Of a stretch of 63,039 bases of DNA, positions 47,254 through 54,721 are shown in pieces. Source of the DNA: a virus; the IMG/VR virus record IMGVR_UViG_3300046519_000446, positions 1 to 63,039 of that record, one strand, 5' to 3'. Numbering within the stretch: the first letter of the stretch is position 1; each line of letters opens with the position of its first letter. The notes beneath the pieces were generated by a model that saw only the letters and a list, made by a program, of their open reading frames with translations, was not told where the DNA came from and made no database searches. The position numbers and the translations under genes were made by a program.

Positions 47254-47409
47254 GACCCAAAACGCGGGTTTTCTCCAGCGTCCAGAAGTTGACGCAGCGA
47301 AACGTGCGACGGGTTGCCGCACAACCTGCGATGCGACCGATTTGGGCGCCTCGTCGCCGCAATGTTCCCGCTATGGTCCAATTGGGGACGACAGTGCGGG
47401 GTTGTGGCG

Positions 47410-47658
47410 ATGCAGCGATACGAGGCGCGCGCCGTGTTTTCGATGTTCGACATCGGAGTGACGGCGCTTATAGGCCGGGGCGGCAAGGCGTGCCGAAAGG
47501 GCATGCGGGCCATGGACGAGAAATATGCCCGGGTCGGCGAGGCGGAGGCGACCAGGCCGGTCGCAACCCCCATCACGATCGGCGCGGAAGACGCGCGGCT
47601 GATGCTGCGGGCGCGGTGTGGCCTGTGCACCAGGCGCTGCAAGGAGCCGCTGGCGTAG
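47410..47658 (+). CDS. Hypothetical protein
   Basis: From ATG 47410 the product has 82 residues, ending with RARCGLCTRRCKEPLA, which carries three Cys and may bind metal. Tail to tail with the Cro-like gene at 47660 (one base apart). Longer in-frame starts exist (47314, 47362). Unknown. Confidence 0.45.
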   Translation: MQRYEARAVFSMFDIGVTALIGRGGKACRKGMRAMDEKYARVGEAEATRPVATPITIGAEDARLMLRARCGLCTRRCKEPLA

Positions 47659-47659
47659 G

Positions 47660-47854
47660 TCATAGCACTTCTGCCGCTTTCAGCGCCTCGACCGATAGGT
47701 TCGGGTACGCCTCAATAACCTCCGGCCACGCCGACCGCGGTATCCTCCGGCGGAAGATCCACATGCGGACGCGCGCTGGCTTGACGCGCATTTTCTCGGC
47801 GACGGCTGTAGCGCCGCCGCAAGAGTCGATGATCTGGGGATGAGACTGGGTCAC
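47660..47854 (-). CDS. Cro-like HTH repressor
   Basis: From GTG 47854 the product has 64 residues with a compact HTH (GGATAVAEKMRVKPARVRMWIFRRRIPRSAW), the size and layout of YdaS/Cro-type repressors. It is divergent from the CI-like gene across an 81-base region full of operator sites and is preceded by a promoter whose -10 is inside one operator. The start appears to lie at or near the RNA start, so its mRNA may be nearly leaderless. Confidence 0.75.
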   Translation of the reverse strand: MTQSHPQIIDSCGGATAVAEKMRVKPARVRMWIFRRRIPRSAWPEVIEAYPNLSVEALKAAEVL

Positions 47855-47860
47855 GCCAAA

Positions 47861-47889
47861 ACACTACAGTCTGTGACTTTTCCCCGCAA
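47861..47889 (-). promoter_or_regulatory. Promoter of the Cro-like gene
   Basis: On the minus strand, -35 TTGCGG (47884-47889), a 17-base spacer and -10 TAGTGT (47861-47866). Operator 47863-47877 covers the -10. Transcription would start at about 47854, the GTG start codon. Confidence 0.65.
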
Positions 47890-47935
47890 GCGGTTTGTCA
47901 CAGGCGGTGATGTTCGTTTCGCTACAGTCCGTAGT
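47863..47935. promoter_or_regulatory. Immunity operators O1-O3
   Basis: Three 15-bp near-palindromes share the form [AG]CTAC or GTCAC, five bases, then GTGAC/GTAGT-type half: 47863-47877 (ACTACAGTCTGTGAC), 47897-47911 (GTCACAGGCGGTGAT) and 47921-47935 (GCTACAGTCCGTAGT). O1 overlaps the Cro-like promoter -10; O3 ends at the base before the CI-like ATG. Start-to-start distances are 34 and 24 bases. Confidence 0.75.
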
Positions 47936-48316
47936 ATGAGCCAGCCGCCCTCCACAGCCGAGTTTCACGAGCGCCTAACTTGGGCACGACAGAAGGCGGG
48001 GCATAAGAAGCCTACGGACGGTGCGCGAGCCGTAGGGCGCAAGCCCGGCACTTATCGAACATGGGAACTCAGCAAGGCCGATGGCGGTCGCATACCTCCA
48101 TTGCTAGAGGTCAAGCACATAGCCCGAAGGTTTGGGGTATCCTGGTCCTGGCTGATGACGGGCGAGGGGGTGCCCGAGGATGTCATCAGCGACGACCTGA
48201 GCGCGCTGGTGGCTCATCTGGCCGGCCAGCTCCGAGCCGTGCCGGAAGAGAAGCGCGAGGATGCGCTCGGAGCGGTTGAGGGAGTCCTCGCCGCGTTCAA
48301 TCGCAAATCAAATTAG
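47936..48316 (+). CDS. CI-like lysogeny repressor (XRE-type HTH)
   Basis: The product has 126 residues. The N-terminal HTH (FHERLTWARQKAGHKKPTDGARAVG, PGTYRTWE) is an XRE/CI-type fold, followed by FGVSWSWLMTGEGVP and an acidic helical C-terminus; there is no S24 autocleavage domain, so induction would not be by self-cleavage. The ATG lies directly after operator O3 with no ribosome-binding site, as for a leaderless cI message. A longer start at 47840 would run through the operators and is rejected. Confidence 0.75.
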   Translation: MSQPPSTAEFHERLTWARQKAGHKKPTDGARAVGRKPGTYRTWELSKADGGRIPPLLEVKHIARRFGVSWSWLMTGEGVPEDVISDDLSALVAHLAGQLRAVPEEKREDALGAVEGVLAAFNRKSN

Positions 48317-48320
48317 GGCG

Positions 48321-48710
48321 TCACTTAGACGGGTAGGCGTAAACATCCGTTTGCGGCGCGTAGGGATTGTTCACGCTGTCAGGTGAATACGGTGAGCCGT
48401 AACGCCCGTAGGGATTCGACGTGCTGTCGGGATCATACGGATTGGCCGACAACCGTCCCCGGTAGTTTCCATTCTGGTCGTAGAGCTTCGGCGCCTCCGT
48501 CGCGTACGGGTTCGTTGCGCTCTGGTTGCTATATGGTGAGCCATAGCGTGAGTAGGGGTTGTTCAGCCCATCAGGCTTATAGGGGCTGCCAGCGCCATAA
48601 GGGTTGTTGAGGCATCTTGCGTCATAGGGGCAGTTCGCCCGGGGCGCCTGCGCCAACGCGGCGGACGGCAACACGAGTGCAACGGCCGCAGCCAACAAAA
48701 AGCTACGCAT
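48321..48710 (-). CDS. Secreted NPYG/GSPY-repeat protein, probable lysogenic-conversion gene
   Basis: The protein has 129 residues with a clear signal peptide (MRSFLLAAAVALVLPSAALA, cut after about residue 20). The mature part is built of repeats of the type NNPYGxYGSPYSPDS, about seven NPY units, plus two Cys near its start (CPYDARC). It lies in the immunity region, opposite to the early genes, and should be expressed in the lysogen. Similar repeat proteins are common in bacterial genomes, with no known function. Confidence 0.75.
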   Translation of the reverse strand: MRSFLLAAAVALVLPSAALAQAPRANCPYDARCLNNPYGAGSPYKPDGLNNPYSRYGSPYSNQSATNPYATEAPKLYDQNGNYRGRLSANPYDPDSTSNPYGRYGSPYSPDSVNNPYAPQTDVYAYPSK

Positions 48711-48755
48711 GCGAGTGCTCCGGGCTTAGCTCTCCGTAAGCGTGACAGCAAAATC

Positions 48756-48806
48756 GTCACAGCGTGTAGCTTTTTCTATTGCACTAAACGTCACAGTCTG
48801 TAGTGT
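48756..48806 (+). promoter_or_regulatory. Early plus-strand promoter with operators O4 and O5
   Basis: Two copies of the immunity operator, 48756-48770 (GTCACAGCGTGTAGC) and 48790-48804 (GTCACAGTCTGTAGT), are spaced 34 bases apart. A promoter fits: -35 TTGCAC at 48779-48784, a 16-base spacer, -10 TAGTGT at 48801-48806 overlapping O5, just as O1 overlaps the Cro-like promoter. It would drive the genes from 48836. Confidence 0.7.
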
Positions 48807-48835
48807 TTCCTCACACCCGATGAGGAGCGCACCCA

Positions 48836-49147
48836 GTGCAACCCGCGACCCAACCCTCCGCCCTAGAAGCCAAGCTGGCGACCGCTATCGCCGCAATGGC
48901 CGCGGTTACGGACGACGATCTCCGCGCCTCGGCCAAGGAAGCGCTGAGCCGCAAGTGCCCGCGCTTCGTGCCGTCGTCCGAGCCAGTCCTGCCGATGATG
49001 GGCGCCGAGTACTGGGCTCGCCGAGCGGTCGAGAACGTGCCGCACATGGTCAGCTTTAGCTCTGACGGGAAAATCGTCGAGTACGTGTTCGGGGCTTCGG
49101 TCTCGGCCGCTCAAGCTAAGGCTTCTGGCCAGCGGGTGGCGGCATGA
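48836..49147 (+). CDS. Hypothetical early protein
   Basis: The protein has 103 residues from GTG 48836, preceded by TGAGGAG at good spacing. Helical Ala-rich N-terminus and a beta-rich end (HMVSFSSDGKIVEYVFG). First gene behind the early promoter. Unknown. Confidence 0.6.
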   Translation: MQPATQPSALEAKLATAIAAMAAVTDDDLRASAKEALSRKCPRFVPSSEPVLPMMGAEYWARRAVENVPHMVSFSSDGKIVEYVFGASVSAAQAKASGQRVAA

Positions 49148-49437
49148 GCGCTCTCACCGAACAACTGATCTCCGCCCGTGATGGGCTGCGACAGGATGCC
49201 ACGGCTCGCAACTATGACGGCCGTAAGGTTTCTGTCCGCGCCGCTGTCGATGCCCTGGCGGACGCCGCAAACCGCATCTGCGATTTGGAGCGCGAACTTG
49301 GCTACGCCTACAGCGTCGTCAATCGTGGCTTCACTGGCGGGGTCTTCGATTTCTCGGTTCTGCGCGCGCGTGCCGCTGAAGCCGCCGCCCTCCAGTCGCA
49401 AGCCCCTCCCTCCCCCGTAGAACAGAAGGAGGGATAA
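49144..49437 (+). CDS. Hypothetical protein, paralogue of 49941-50417
   Basis: The protein has 97 residues. The first 50 (MSALTEQLISARDGLRQ, VDALADAANRICDLE) are clearly related to those of the protein at 49941 (MSALVEQLVAARDGLKR, ADAANKIVELE). Helical. Unknown function; the two genes and the ones after them look like a duplicated pair. Confidence 0.6.
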   Translation: MSALTEQLISARDGLRQDATARNYDGRKVSVRAAVDALADAANRICDLERELGYAYSVVNRGFTGGVFDFSVLRARAAEAAALQSQAPPSPVEQKEG

Positions 49438-49440
49438 GTC

Positions 49441-49944
49441 GTGGCTAATCAAGAAGATATGGCCTCCCGGAGCCAGCCGTGCGCGGACGCAAGCGCGCTC
49501 GCGCTGGCCGCTCTGACCGATGAAAACGCAGCCCTGACCAAGGCGTTGACCGGCCTGACGTGCGGCGGCTCCGAGTTCTTCACCCGTAAGGGCGACCGCT
49601 ATGTGGCTGACATTGACGCCTGCGTGGCGTGGGTCCGCCGCTGCAAGGAAGATGCCCACCGCCGCACGGTGGAGGCCCTCACAAGGGCGAAGGCCGCCGA
49701 GGCGCGGTGCAAGGAACTGATCGCCGCCCTGACGCCGTCCTCCGACACGAAGGCCGCCTACATCGGCGAGGTCAAGTTCACGGTCAGCACCGGCTTCGAC
49801 GAGGACGGCTGCGAAATCTGGCAGGACATCACCGTCCCGTGGACCACGACCAAGGAAATCATGGCGATGATCGTTGGTTACGCCGCGACCGCCCCCTCCC
49901 CCGCCCTTGAGGCTTCAACCCTCCAATCGAAGGCTTCGTCATGA
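49441..49944 (+). CDS. Hypothetical protein
   Basis: The protein has 167 residues from GTG 49441 (GGAGG upstream): a helical region with Cys (RRCKEDAHRRTVEALTRAK) and a beta part (EVKFTVSTGFDEDGCEIWQDI). The N-terminus (MANQEDM) resembles that of 50421 (MADQDDS), again hinting at a duplicated cassette. Unknown. Confidence 0.6.
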   Translation: MANQEDMASRSQPCADASALALAALTDENAALTKALTGLTCGGSEFFTRKGDRYVADIDACVAWVRRCKEDAHRRTVEALTRAKAAEARCKELIAALTPSSDTKAAYIGEVKFTVSTGFDEDGCEIWQDITVPWTTTKEIMAMIVGYAATAPSPALEASTLQSKASS

Positions 49945-50417
49945 GCGCTCTCGTCGAACAACTTGTCGCCGCTCGCGATGGCCTGAAGCGGGTCCGCGCA
50001 AACTCGGATTACCCCGAGACAGTGGAAGCCGGTGTTCGCGCCTTGGCCGACGCCGCGAACAAGATCGTGGAACTGGAGACGGCGATTGCTGCCGTCCGCG
50101 TCCTGATCGGTGCCAGCAACGACACCCTCACGGAAGCCCAGCGCCAAGGCAACATCAACGCTGCTTGGCACAAGCTGGACGCGGTTCACGCCAGCGACTG
50201 CGCGACGCACAACGAACCAGCCTATCCGAACGGCCCTTGCGACTGCCATCTTGCCGCAAAGCCTTTGACGCCCGAGCAAATCAAGCGGGCGCGCGAACTT
50301 CTGGAAGACCCCGACAGCGAAGACAACGAGCGTTTCGCGTCGTGGTTTGGCGGCACCCTTCTCGACATCCATGACGCCTACCTGCGCCTCGCAACCCTCC
50401 AATCGAAGGGAGGCTAG
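49941..50417 (+). CDS. Hypothetical protein, paralogue of 49144-49437
   Basis: The protein has 158 residues. The N-terminus matches the 49144 protein; a second part carries a CDCH motif (NGPCDCHLAAKPLTPEQI) and a helical end. Overlaps the upstream gene by four bases. Unknown. Confidence 0.6.
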   Translation: MSALVEQLVAARDGLKRVRANSDYPETVEAGVRALADAANKIVELETAIAAVRVLIGASNDTLTEAQRQGNINAAWHKLDAVHASDCATHNEPAYPNGPCDCHLAAKPLTPEQIKRARELLEDPDSEDNERFASWFGGTLLDIHDAYLRLATLQSKGG

Positions 50418-50420
50418 GTT

Positions 50421-50795
50421 ATGGCTGATCAAGACGATAGCTGCTCGCCGCTCATTGACGTAGTCCATGAGAACCGAGCCGCCGCCCGCAACATCGCCGA
50501 CCAGCTTGATCGCCTCGCTGTCGCGTTCGACCTAGTTGGTAACTCGTCGGTCGCCGATCGGCTTGCCGTCATCGCCGCCGACATTGAGCGCCAGGCTGAC
50601 CGCTTGTCGCGCGCCTACGGACGGGATCTGACCGAACGCCTGCACGACTCCAAGCAAGCGACCATGAACATGGTGAGCGGCGTCCTGGCCGGCATCACCA
50701 TTGGCAGTGGCAAGGCGCCCGAAGCCGCCATCCCCGCCGCTCTCTCCCCCCTTGAGCCTTCGGTCTCTACCCCCTCTCAGATGGGGGGGAATTAG
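50421..50795 (+). CDS. Hypothetical helical protein
   Basis: The protein has 124 residues, long amphipathic helices (ADQLDRLAVAFDLVG; ADIERQADRLSRAYG) and a Pro/Ser-rich tail. Unknown; adjacent to the DNA methyltransferase. Confidence 0.55.
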   Translation: MADQDDSCSPLIDVVHENRAAARNIADQLDRLAVAFDLVGNSSVADRLAVIAADIERQADRLSRAYGRDLTERLHDSKQATMNMVSGVLAGITIGSGKAPEAAIPAALSPLEPSVSTPSQMGGN

Positions 50796-50796
50796 A

Positions 50797-51519
50797 GTGG
50801 GAAGCGCCCTTCACCTCGGCGACTGCTTCGACGTCATGCCGACGCTGCCGGCGCAGTCGGTCGATATGGTCCTGGCCGACCTTCCGTATGGCTCGACCCG
50901 CTGCGCCTGGGATACGGCGCTGCCATTCGAGCCCTTGTGGGCTGCGTACCGTCGCATCTGCCGTGGCCCGGTCGTCCTGTTCGCGCAGACACCGTTCGAC
51001 AAGGTGCTTGGGGCGAGCAACCTCAAGGGTCTGCGTTACGAGTGGATCTGGGAGAAGTCGCATCCGACCGGCCACCTGAACGCCAAGAAGATGCCGATGA
51101 AGGCGCACGAGAACATCCTCGTGTTCTACGACCAACAACCCACCTACAACCCGATCAAGACGCAGGGCCACGCCCGAAAGGTGGCGACGAAGCGCGCCGA
51201 CCTGACGCCAGTCTATGGCGCCCAGAAGTTCGCGCCGCTGCCCTACGACAGCACCGAGCGCTATCCGCGCAGCGTCCTGCAGTTCCCGAGCGACAAACAG
51301 CGCTCGAAGCTGCACCGGACCCAGAAGCCCGTCGCGCTCTGCGAATACCTGATCCGCACCTACACCGACCCCGGCGCCACCGTGCTGGACAACTGCATGG
51401 GCAGCGGGACGACAGGCGTGGCCTGCCAGAACACCGGCCGCAACTTCATCGGCATCGAGAACGATCCGGCGATCTTCGCCATCGCTGAACGACGCCTGCA
51501 GGAAAGGCTCGCAGCATGA
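50797..51519 (+). CDS. DNA adenine-type methyltransferase (DLPYG)
   Basis: From GTG 50797, just after the upstream stop, the product has 240 residues. LADLPYGSTRCAWD (catalytic motif IV, D-L-P-Y form), then KLHRTQKPVALCEYLI, and DNCMGSGTTGVACQNTGRNFIGIE (in parts) as SAM motif I in the beta-class order. DLPYG enzymes are frequent in phages and most are N6-adenine methylases. No restriction partner is visible. Confidence 0.85.
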   Translation: MGSALHLGDCFDVMPTLPAQSVDMVLADLPYGSTRCAWDTALPFEPLWAAYRRICRGPVVLFAQTPFDKVLGASNLKGLRYEWIWEKSHPTGHLNAKKMPMKAHENILVFYDQQPTYNPIKTQGHARKVATKRADLTPVYGAQKFAPLPYDSTERYPRSVLQFPSDKQRSKLHRTQKPVALCEYLIRTYTDPGATVLDNCMGSGTTGVACQNTGRNFIGIENDPAIFAIAERRLQERLAA

Positions 51520-51785
51520 ACCCCCGCGCTCCTTTCATCCATGGCGCGATCCTGAAGCGCCAAGCCGACGCCTCGACTGTGACCACGGGGACGCGGGCCG
51601 GGGTCGAGTTCGGCGAGAGCCGCGAGGCCGTAATCGGCGTGATGGCGGGCGTCTATCTCGATCAAGGCTGGACCATCGAAAGCCTCGTCGCTCAGCCGAT
51701 GTCGCCCGACATGGTCGAGAAGATCGCCGCTTATCACGCCGCCCCTCCCCCTCAACAGATGTCTACCAAGGGGAGGGAGTCTTGA
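51516..51785 (+). CDS. Hypothetical protein
   Basis: The protein has 89 residues, mixed alpha/beta (AGVEFGESREAVIGVMAGVYLDQGW in parts). Overlaps the methyltransferase stop by four bases (ATGA). Unknown. Confidence 0.5.
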   Translation: MNPRAPFIHGAILKRQADASTVTTGTRAGVEFGESREAVIGVMAGVYLDQGWTIESLVAQPMSPDMVEKIAAYHAAPPPQQMSTKGRES

Positions 51786-52018
51786 CCCGCCGCGTCAACT
51801 TCTCCGCGCTAGTCGCCCAGCGTGACGCCCTGTCGTGGAAGGCCGCCGACTGGCGCCACCTCGCCAACCGCTGCGCCGACCAACCCGAACTCGTGCGCCG
51901 CGCCCTCGCCCACGCGGACGAGGTCCAGGCCCGCGCCAACGCCCTGTCGTCGGCTCTTCGCGCCATCGCCCTGAACGGGGCTACCGGCAGTCTGTCGGAT
52001 AGGAGGGCGGCAGCTTGA
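51782..52018 (+). CDS. Hypothetical protein
   Basis: From TTG 51782 (overlapping the previous stop, TTGA) the product has 78 residues of helices with a heptad-like pattern (ADWRHLANRCADQPELVRRALAHADEVQARANAL in parts). Unknown. Confidence 0.5.
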   Translation: MTRRVNFSALVAQRDALSWKAADWRHLANRCADQPELVRRALAHADEVQARANALSSALRAIALNGATGSLSDRRAAA

Positions 52019-52440
52019 GTACGACCGTTCGGATATCCGGCTGCGTCCAGTGCAAGTGCGATTGGGAGATCCCTCAAGCACTCTATCTCGCCGCCAAAGC
52101 CAGCGAGAAGATCACGTTCTATTGCCCTTACGGTCACCCTCAGGTGTTCTCGAAAGCCCCGTCAGAAGCGGAGCTTCTACGCCGCGAGCGTGACCGCCTG
52201 AAGCAGAACGCGGCCTATCTAGAAGACCGCCTGCGCGCCGAGACCGAGCAGCGGCGGCTGGCTCAAAATCAGGCGCGTGGCTTCAAGGGCGTTGCCACCC
52301 GGATGAAGAACCGTGTCGGTAAGGGCGTCTGCCCCTGCTGCAGCCGAACCTTCGCCAATCTTCAGCGCCACATGGCAAGCCAGCACAGCGGCTTCGTGGC
52401 GGAGGAAGTCACGATCTCTGACCAGGAGATCGTCCATTGA
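52015..52440 (+). CDS. Zinc-finger and coiled-coil protein
   Basis: From TTG 52015 the product has 141 residues: an N-terminal Cys cluster (SGCVQCKCDWEIP, FYCPYGHPQ), a coiled coil near 55-88 and a C2H2-like end CPCCSRTFANLQRHMASQH. Such proteins recur in alphaproteobacterial phages and may bind nucleic acid. Overlaps its neighbours by four bases. Confidence 0.65.
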   Translation: MSTTVRISGCVQCKCDWEIPQALYLAAKASEKITFYCPYGHPQVFSKAPSEAELLRRERDRLKQNAAYLEDRLRAETEQRRLAQNQARGFKGVATRMKNRVGKGVCPCCSRTFANLQRHMASQHSGFVAEEVTISDQEIVH

Positions 52441-52739
52441 CCGTCTTCACCGCCATGCACGGCGCCGTGTTCTTCGAAGGCCGTCCGGTCTCCGAGTATC
52501 GAGCCATCGCCGTTCGCCAACACCTCGTTGCTGTCGCCCTGGATCGTGCCGCGCCCGAACCGCGCGCCGAAGCCTTCTGGAGATTGGCCGGCGAACTCCG
52601 CGCCGCCCTGACCGCCTCGCGCGACCAGCGGCGGATCATCAACACCGTCTGTTCCCCGATTGCAGCCGAGCGCCCCACGGCCCTCGTCGATCATCGCCAC
52701 AGTGTCGCTGCATGCGCTGATGGCCGGGAGTCTCGCTGA
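52437..52739 (+). CDS. Hypothetical protein
   Basis: From TTG 52437 the product has 100 residues; FFEGRPVSEYRAIAVRQHLV, then an Ala/Arg-rich helix. Unknown. Part of the coupled early operon. Confidence 0.5.
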   Translation: MTVFTAMHGAVFFEGRPVSEYRAIAVRQHLVAVALDRAAPEPRAEAFWRLAGELRAALTASRDQRRIINTVCSPIAAERPTALVDHRHSVAACADGRESR

Positions 52740-52740
52740 C

Positions 52741-52950
52741 ATGCGTACGACCCGCACCGACTACGAGGCCCGAACCCGCTACGGCGCCCTCATCCGCACA
52801 TTCGCCACCGTCGAGCAAGCCGAGGCTTGGGAGCGGACCAGCCCCGTCCACGGCGCCCGCGTTGAGTCCGTCACCACCACGGTCGTTCGCCTGCCGATCC
52901 GCCCGGCCCTGCGGCTGGTCACGCCGTCCGCGGCCTCGTGGAGGAAGTGA
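52741..52950 (+). CDS. Hypothetical protein
   Basis: From ATG 52741 the product has 69 residues with an alpha-beta start (RTRYGALIRTFATVEQAEAW) and strand-rich end. Start chosen because it follows the upstream stop by one base; earlier in-frame starts overlap it. Unknown. Confidence 0.55.
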   Translation: MRTTRTDYEARTRYGALIRTFATVEQAEAWERTSPVHGARVESVTTTVVRLPIRPALRLVTPSAASWRK

Positions 52951-53114
52951 TCGCCATGGCTCGGCTGTGCATCGCATTGGCCCAGACCCTCGCGGATCTC
53001 ACCGCATGGGGTCGGGCTCACGCGGCGATCCTGGCGAGCCTTCCTGAGTACGTCCTAACCGCAATTCGAGCCGCCTATGCCGATCGGCTGGCGGTGCTGA
53101 AGGAGCGCCAATAG
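52947..53114 (+). CDS. Small helical protein (55 aa)
   Basis: GTG 52947 overlaps the upstream stop (GTGA); ATG 52956 is an alternative. The product has hydrophobic helices (LCIALAQTLADLTAWG; AAILASLPEYVLTAIRAA) and ends at the base before the Gp157 start. Unknown. Confidence 0.5.
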   Translation: MIAMARLCIALAQTLADLTAWGRAHAAILASLPEYVLTAIRAAYADRLAVLKERQ

Positions 53115-53702
53115 ATGGCCGCCGCTAAGAAAGCCTACCTGCCGGACCCGACGCGCGAAGCCAACGCCGTCCGGATCATGCGCGAGAACATCGCCATCCT
53201 GGACGGCGACGACGAACTGCTGCTCGACATGATCGAGGGCGAGACAGGCTTCATGGAATGCCTGGACGCCCTGCTGATCGAGGAGGCCAACACCTCCGGC
53301 CTGATCGACGGCATCAAGTCGGCGATCGAGGCACTGGGCGGCCGCAAGGCCCGGTTCGAGAAACGCAAGGCGACCCTGCGCGCTCTGATCGAACAAGCCC
53401 TGATGATCGCCGAAATCGACGTCGCCATCGAACGGCCAGCCGCGACGATCAGCCTGGCCAAGCGCCCGCCGGTCATCGTCATCGAGACCGAGGCGGACAT
53501 TCCGGCCGAGTACTGGAAGTCGGCCGAGCCGACGCTGGACCGCAAGGCGCTGGGCGAGGCCCTGAAGGCTCGCGCCAAGGCGCTGGAAACGCTGCCGGAG
53601 GACGCGGACGCCCGCGCCGCCGCCATCGCCACCCTTCCCCCTGAAATCCCCGGCGTGACGCTGTCGAACGCGGCGCCGACCCTCACCCTTCGGAGCAAGT
53701 GA
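53115..53702 (+). CDS. Gp157-family phage protein
   Basis: The protein has 195 residues. Long helices (ANAVRIMRENIAILDG; KARFEKRKATLRALIEQAL) and the SLAKRPP and DIPAEYWKSAEPTLDRKALGEALK region (in parts) match the siphovirus Gp157 family, typically adjacent to a single-strand annealing protein. Gp157 proteins are thought to act with recombination. Ends four bases inside the next gene. Confidence 0.8.
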   Translation: MAAAKKAYLPDPTREANAVRIMRENIAILDGDDELLLDMIEGETGFMECLDALLIEEANTSGLIDGIKSAIEALGGRKARFEKRKATLRALIEQALMIAEIDVAIERPAATISLAKRPPVIVIETEADIPAEYWKSAEPTLDRKALGEALKARAKALETLPEDADARAAAIATLPPEIPGVTLSNAAPTLTLRSK

Positions 53703-54721
53703 TCATGAGCGCCAACGTTGTCGCCCTCTCGACCTCGAACGCCGGCTATTCGGCCGCTCAGGTCTCGCTGATCAAGAATACCGTGGCCCGCGACACGAAC
53801 GCGGATGAGTTCAACCTCTTCGTCAGCGTCGCACACAACACCGGCCTGGACCCGCTGCGCGGCCAGATCATGGCCATCGTCTACAACAAGACGAACCCCG
53901 AAAAGCGCCGCATGGTGATCGTCACCGGCATCGATGGCCTTCGCGCCACCGCCGCGCGCTCGAACCGCTATCGGCCGGACGAGAACGAGCCGGAGTTCAC
54001 CTACGATCCCGACCTGAAGGGCGCCGACAACCCCCTCGGGCTCGTCAAGGTCGTCGTGCGAATCCACATCGCGGACGTGAACCGTGGCGACTGGCGGCCC
54101 GTCGCCGGAGTCGCCTACTGGGACGAGTTCGCGCCCATGAAGGAAGAGGTCGAAGGCGGCTTTGACTGGGTCGATCTTCCCGGCCAGACGTGGCCGAACG
54201 GCGACCAGAAGCGGAAGAAGGTTCCTCGCGTCGAGGGCGCCAAGACAATCCGCCAACTCGATACGTCGGGCCAGTGGGGCAAGATGGGTCGGCTGATGCT
54301 GGCCAAGTGCGCAGAGAGCCAAGCGCTGCGCAAGGCTTTCCCGGAAGACCTGTCCAGCCTTTACGAGCATTCGGAGATGGATCAGGCCCGAATGGGCGAC
54401 CTTCTCCCCTCGGATCTGATCGAAGCCGCCGGCGTCGAAGACCGCATGCTGCGCATCGGCGGGCCGGGCGGCATCCTGTTCCAGTTCCTGCCGAACCAAC
54501 CGCTCGAAAGCGTCGGCCTGGGCCAGATCGCCGACCGCATCATCTCCGCATCGAAGGACATGGTCAGCACCGCGCAACTGGCGTGGTTCGAGAGCGTCAA
54601 CGCCCAGTCGATGCGTGAGTTCTGGGCCAGGGCCAAGACCGACGCTCTGGCGGTCAAGCGCGAGCTGGAGGCGAAGAAGGCCGAACTGCTGGCCATCGAA
54701 GCCGAGACGGCGGACGCCTGA
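53699..54721 (+). CDS. bet: Bet/RecT-family single-strand annealing protein
   Basis: The protein has 340 residues from GTG 53699 (or ATG 53705). VARDTNADEFNLFVSVAHNTGLDPLRGQIM, VTGIDGLRATAARS and LMLAKCAESQALRKAFPEDL (each read in parts) are the Bet-type core. It anneals single-stranded DNA during phage recombination and replication. The matching exonuclease is not found beside it, which is unusual for the lambda arrangement. Confidence 0.85.
   Translation: MIMSANVVALSTSNAGYSAAQVSLIKNTVARDTNADEFNLFVSVAHNTGLDPLRGQIMAIVYNKTNPEKRRMVIVTGIDGLRATAARSNRYRPDENEPEFTYDPDLKGADNPLGLVKVVVRIHIADVNRGDWRPVAGVAYWDEFAPMKEEVEGGFDWVDLPGQTWPNGDQKRKKVPRVEGAKTIRQLDTSGQWGKMGRLMLAKCAESQALRKAFPEDLSSLYEHSEMDQARMGDLLPSDLIEAAGVEDRMLRIGGPGGILFQFLPNQPLESVGLGQIADRIISASKDMVSTAQLAWFESVNAQSMREFWARAKTDALAVKRELEAKKAELLAIEAETADA

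Noticed and set aside
48321-48710. A tandem DNA repeat or CRISPR array
   Set aside because: The repeats are at protein level, irregular in DNA, and encode a secreted protein. No CRISPR-like repeat-spacer pattern was seen anywhere in the window.
53135-54577. A 480-codon minus-strand frame opposite Gp157 and Bet
   Set aside because: Antisense shadow of two recognised genes; high-GC codon usage leaves such frames open by chance.
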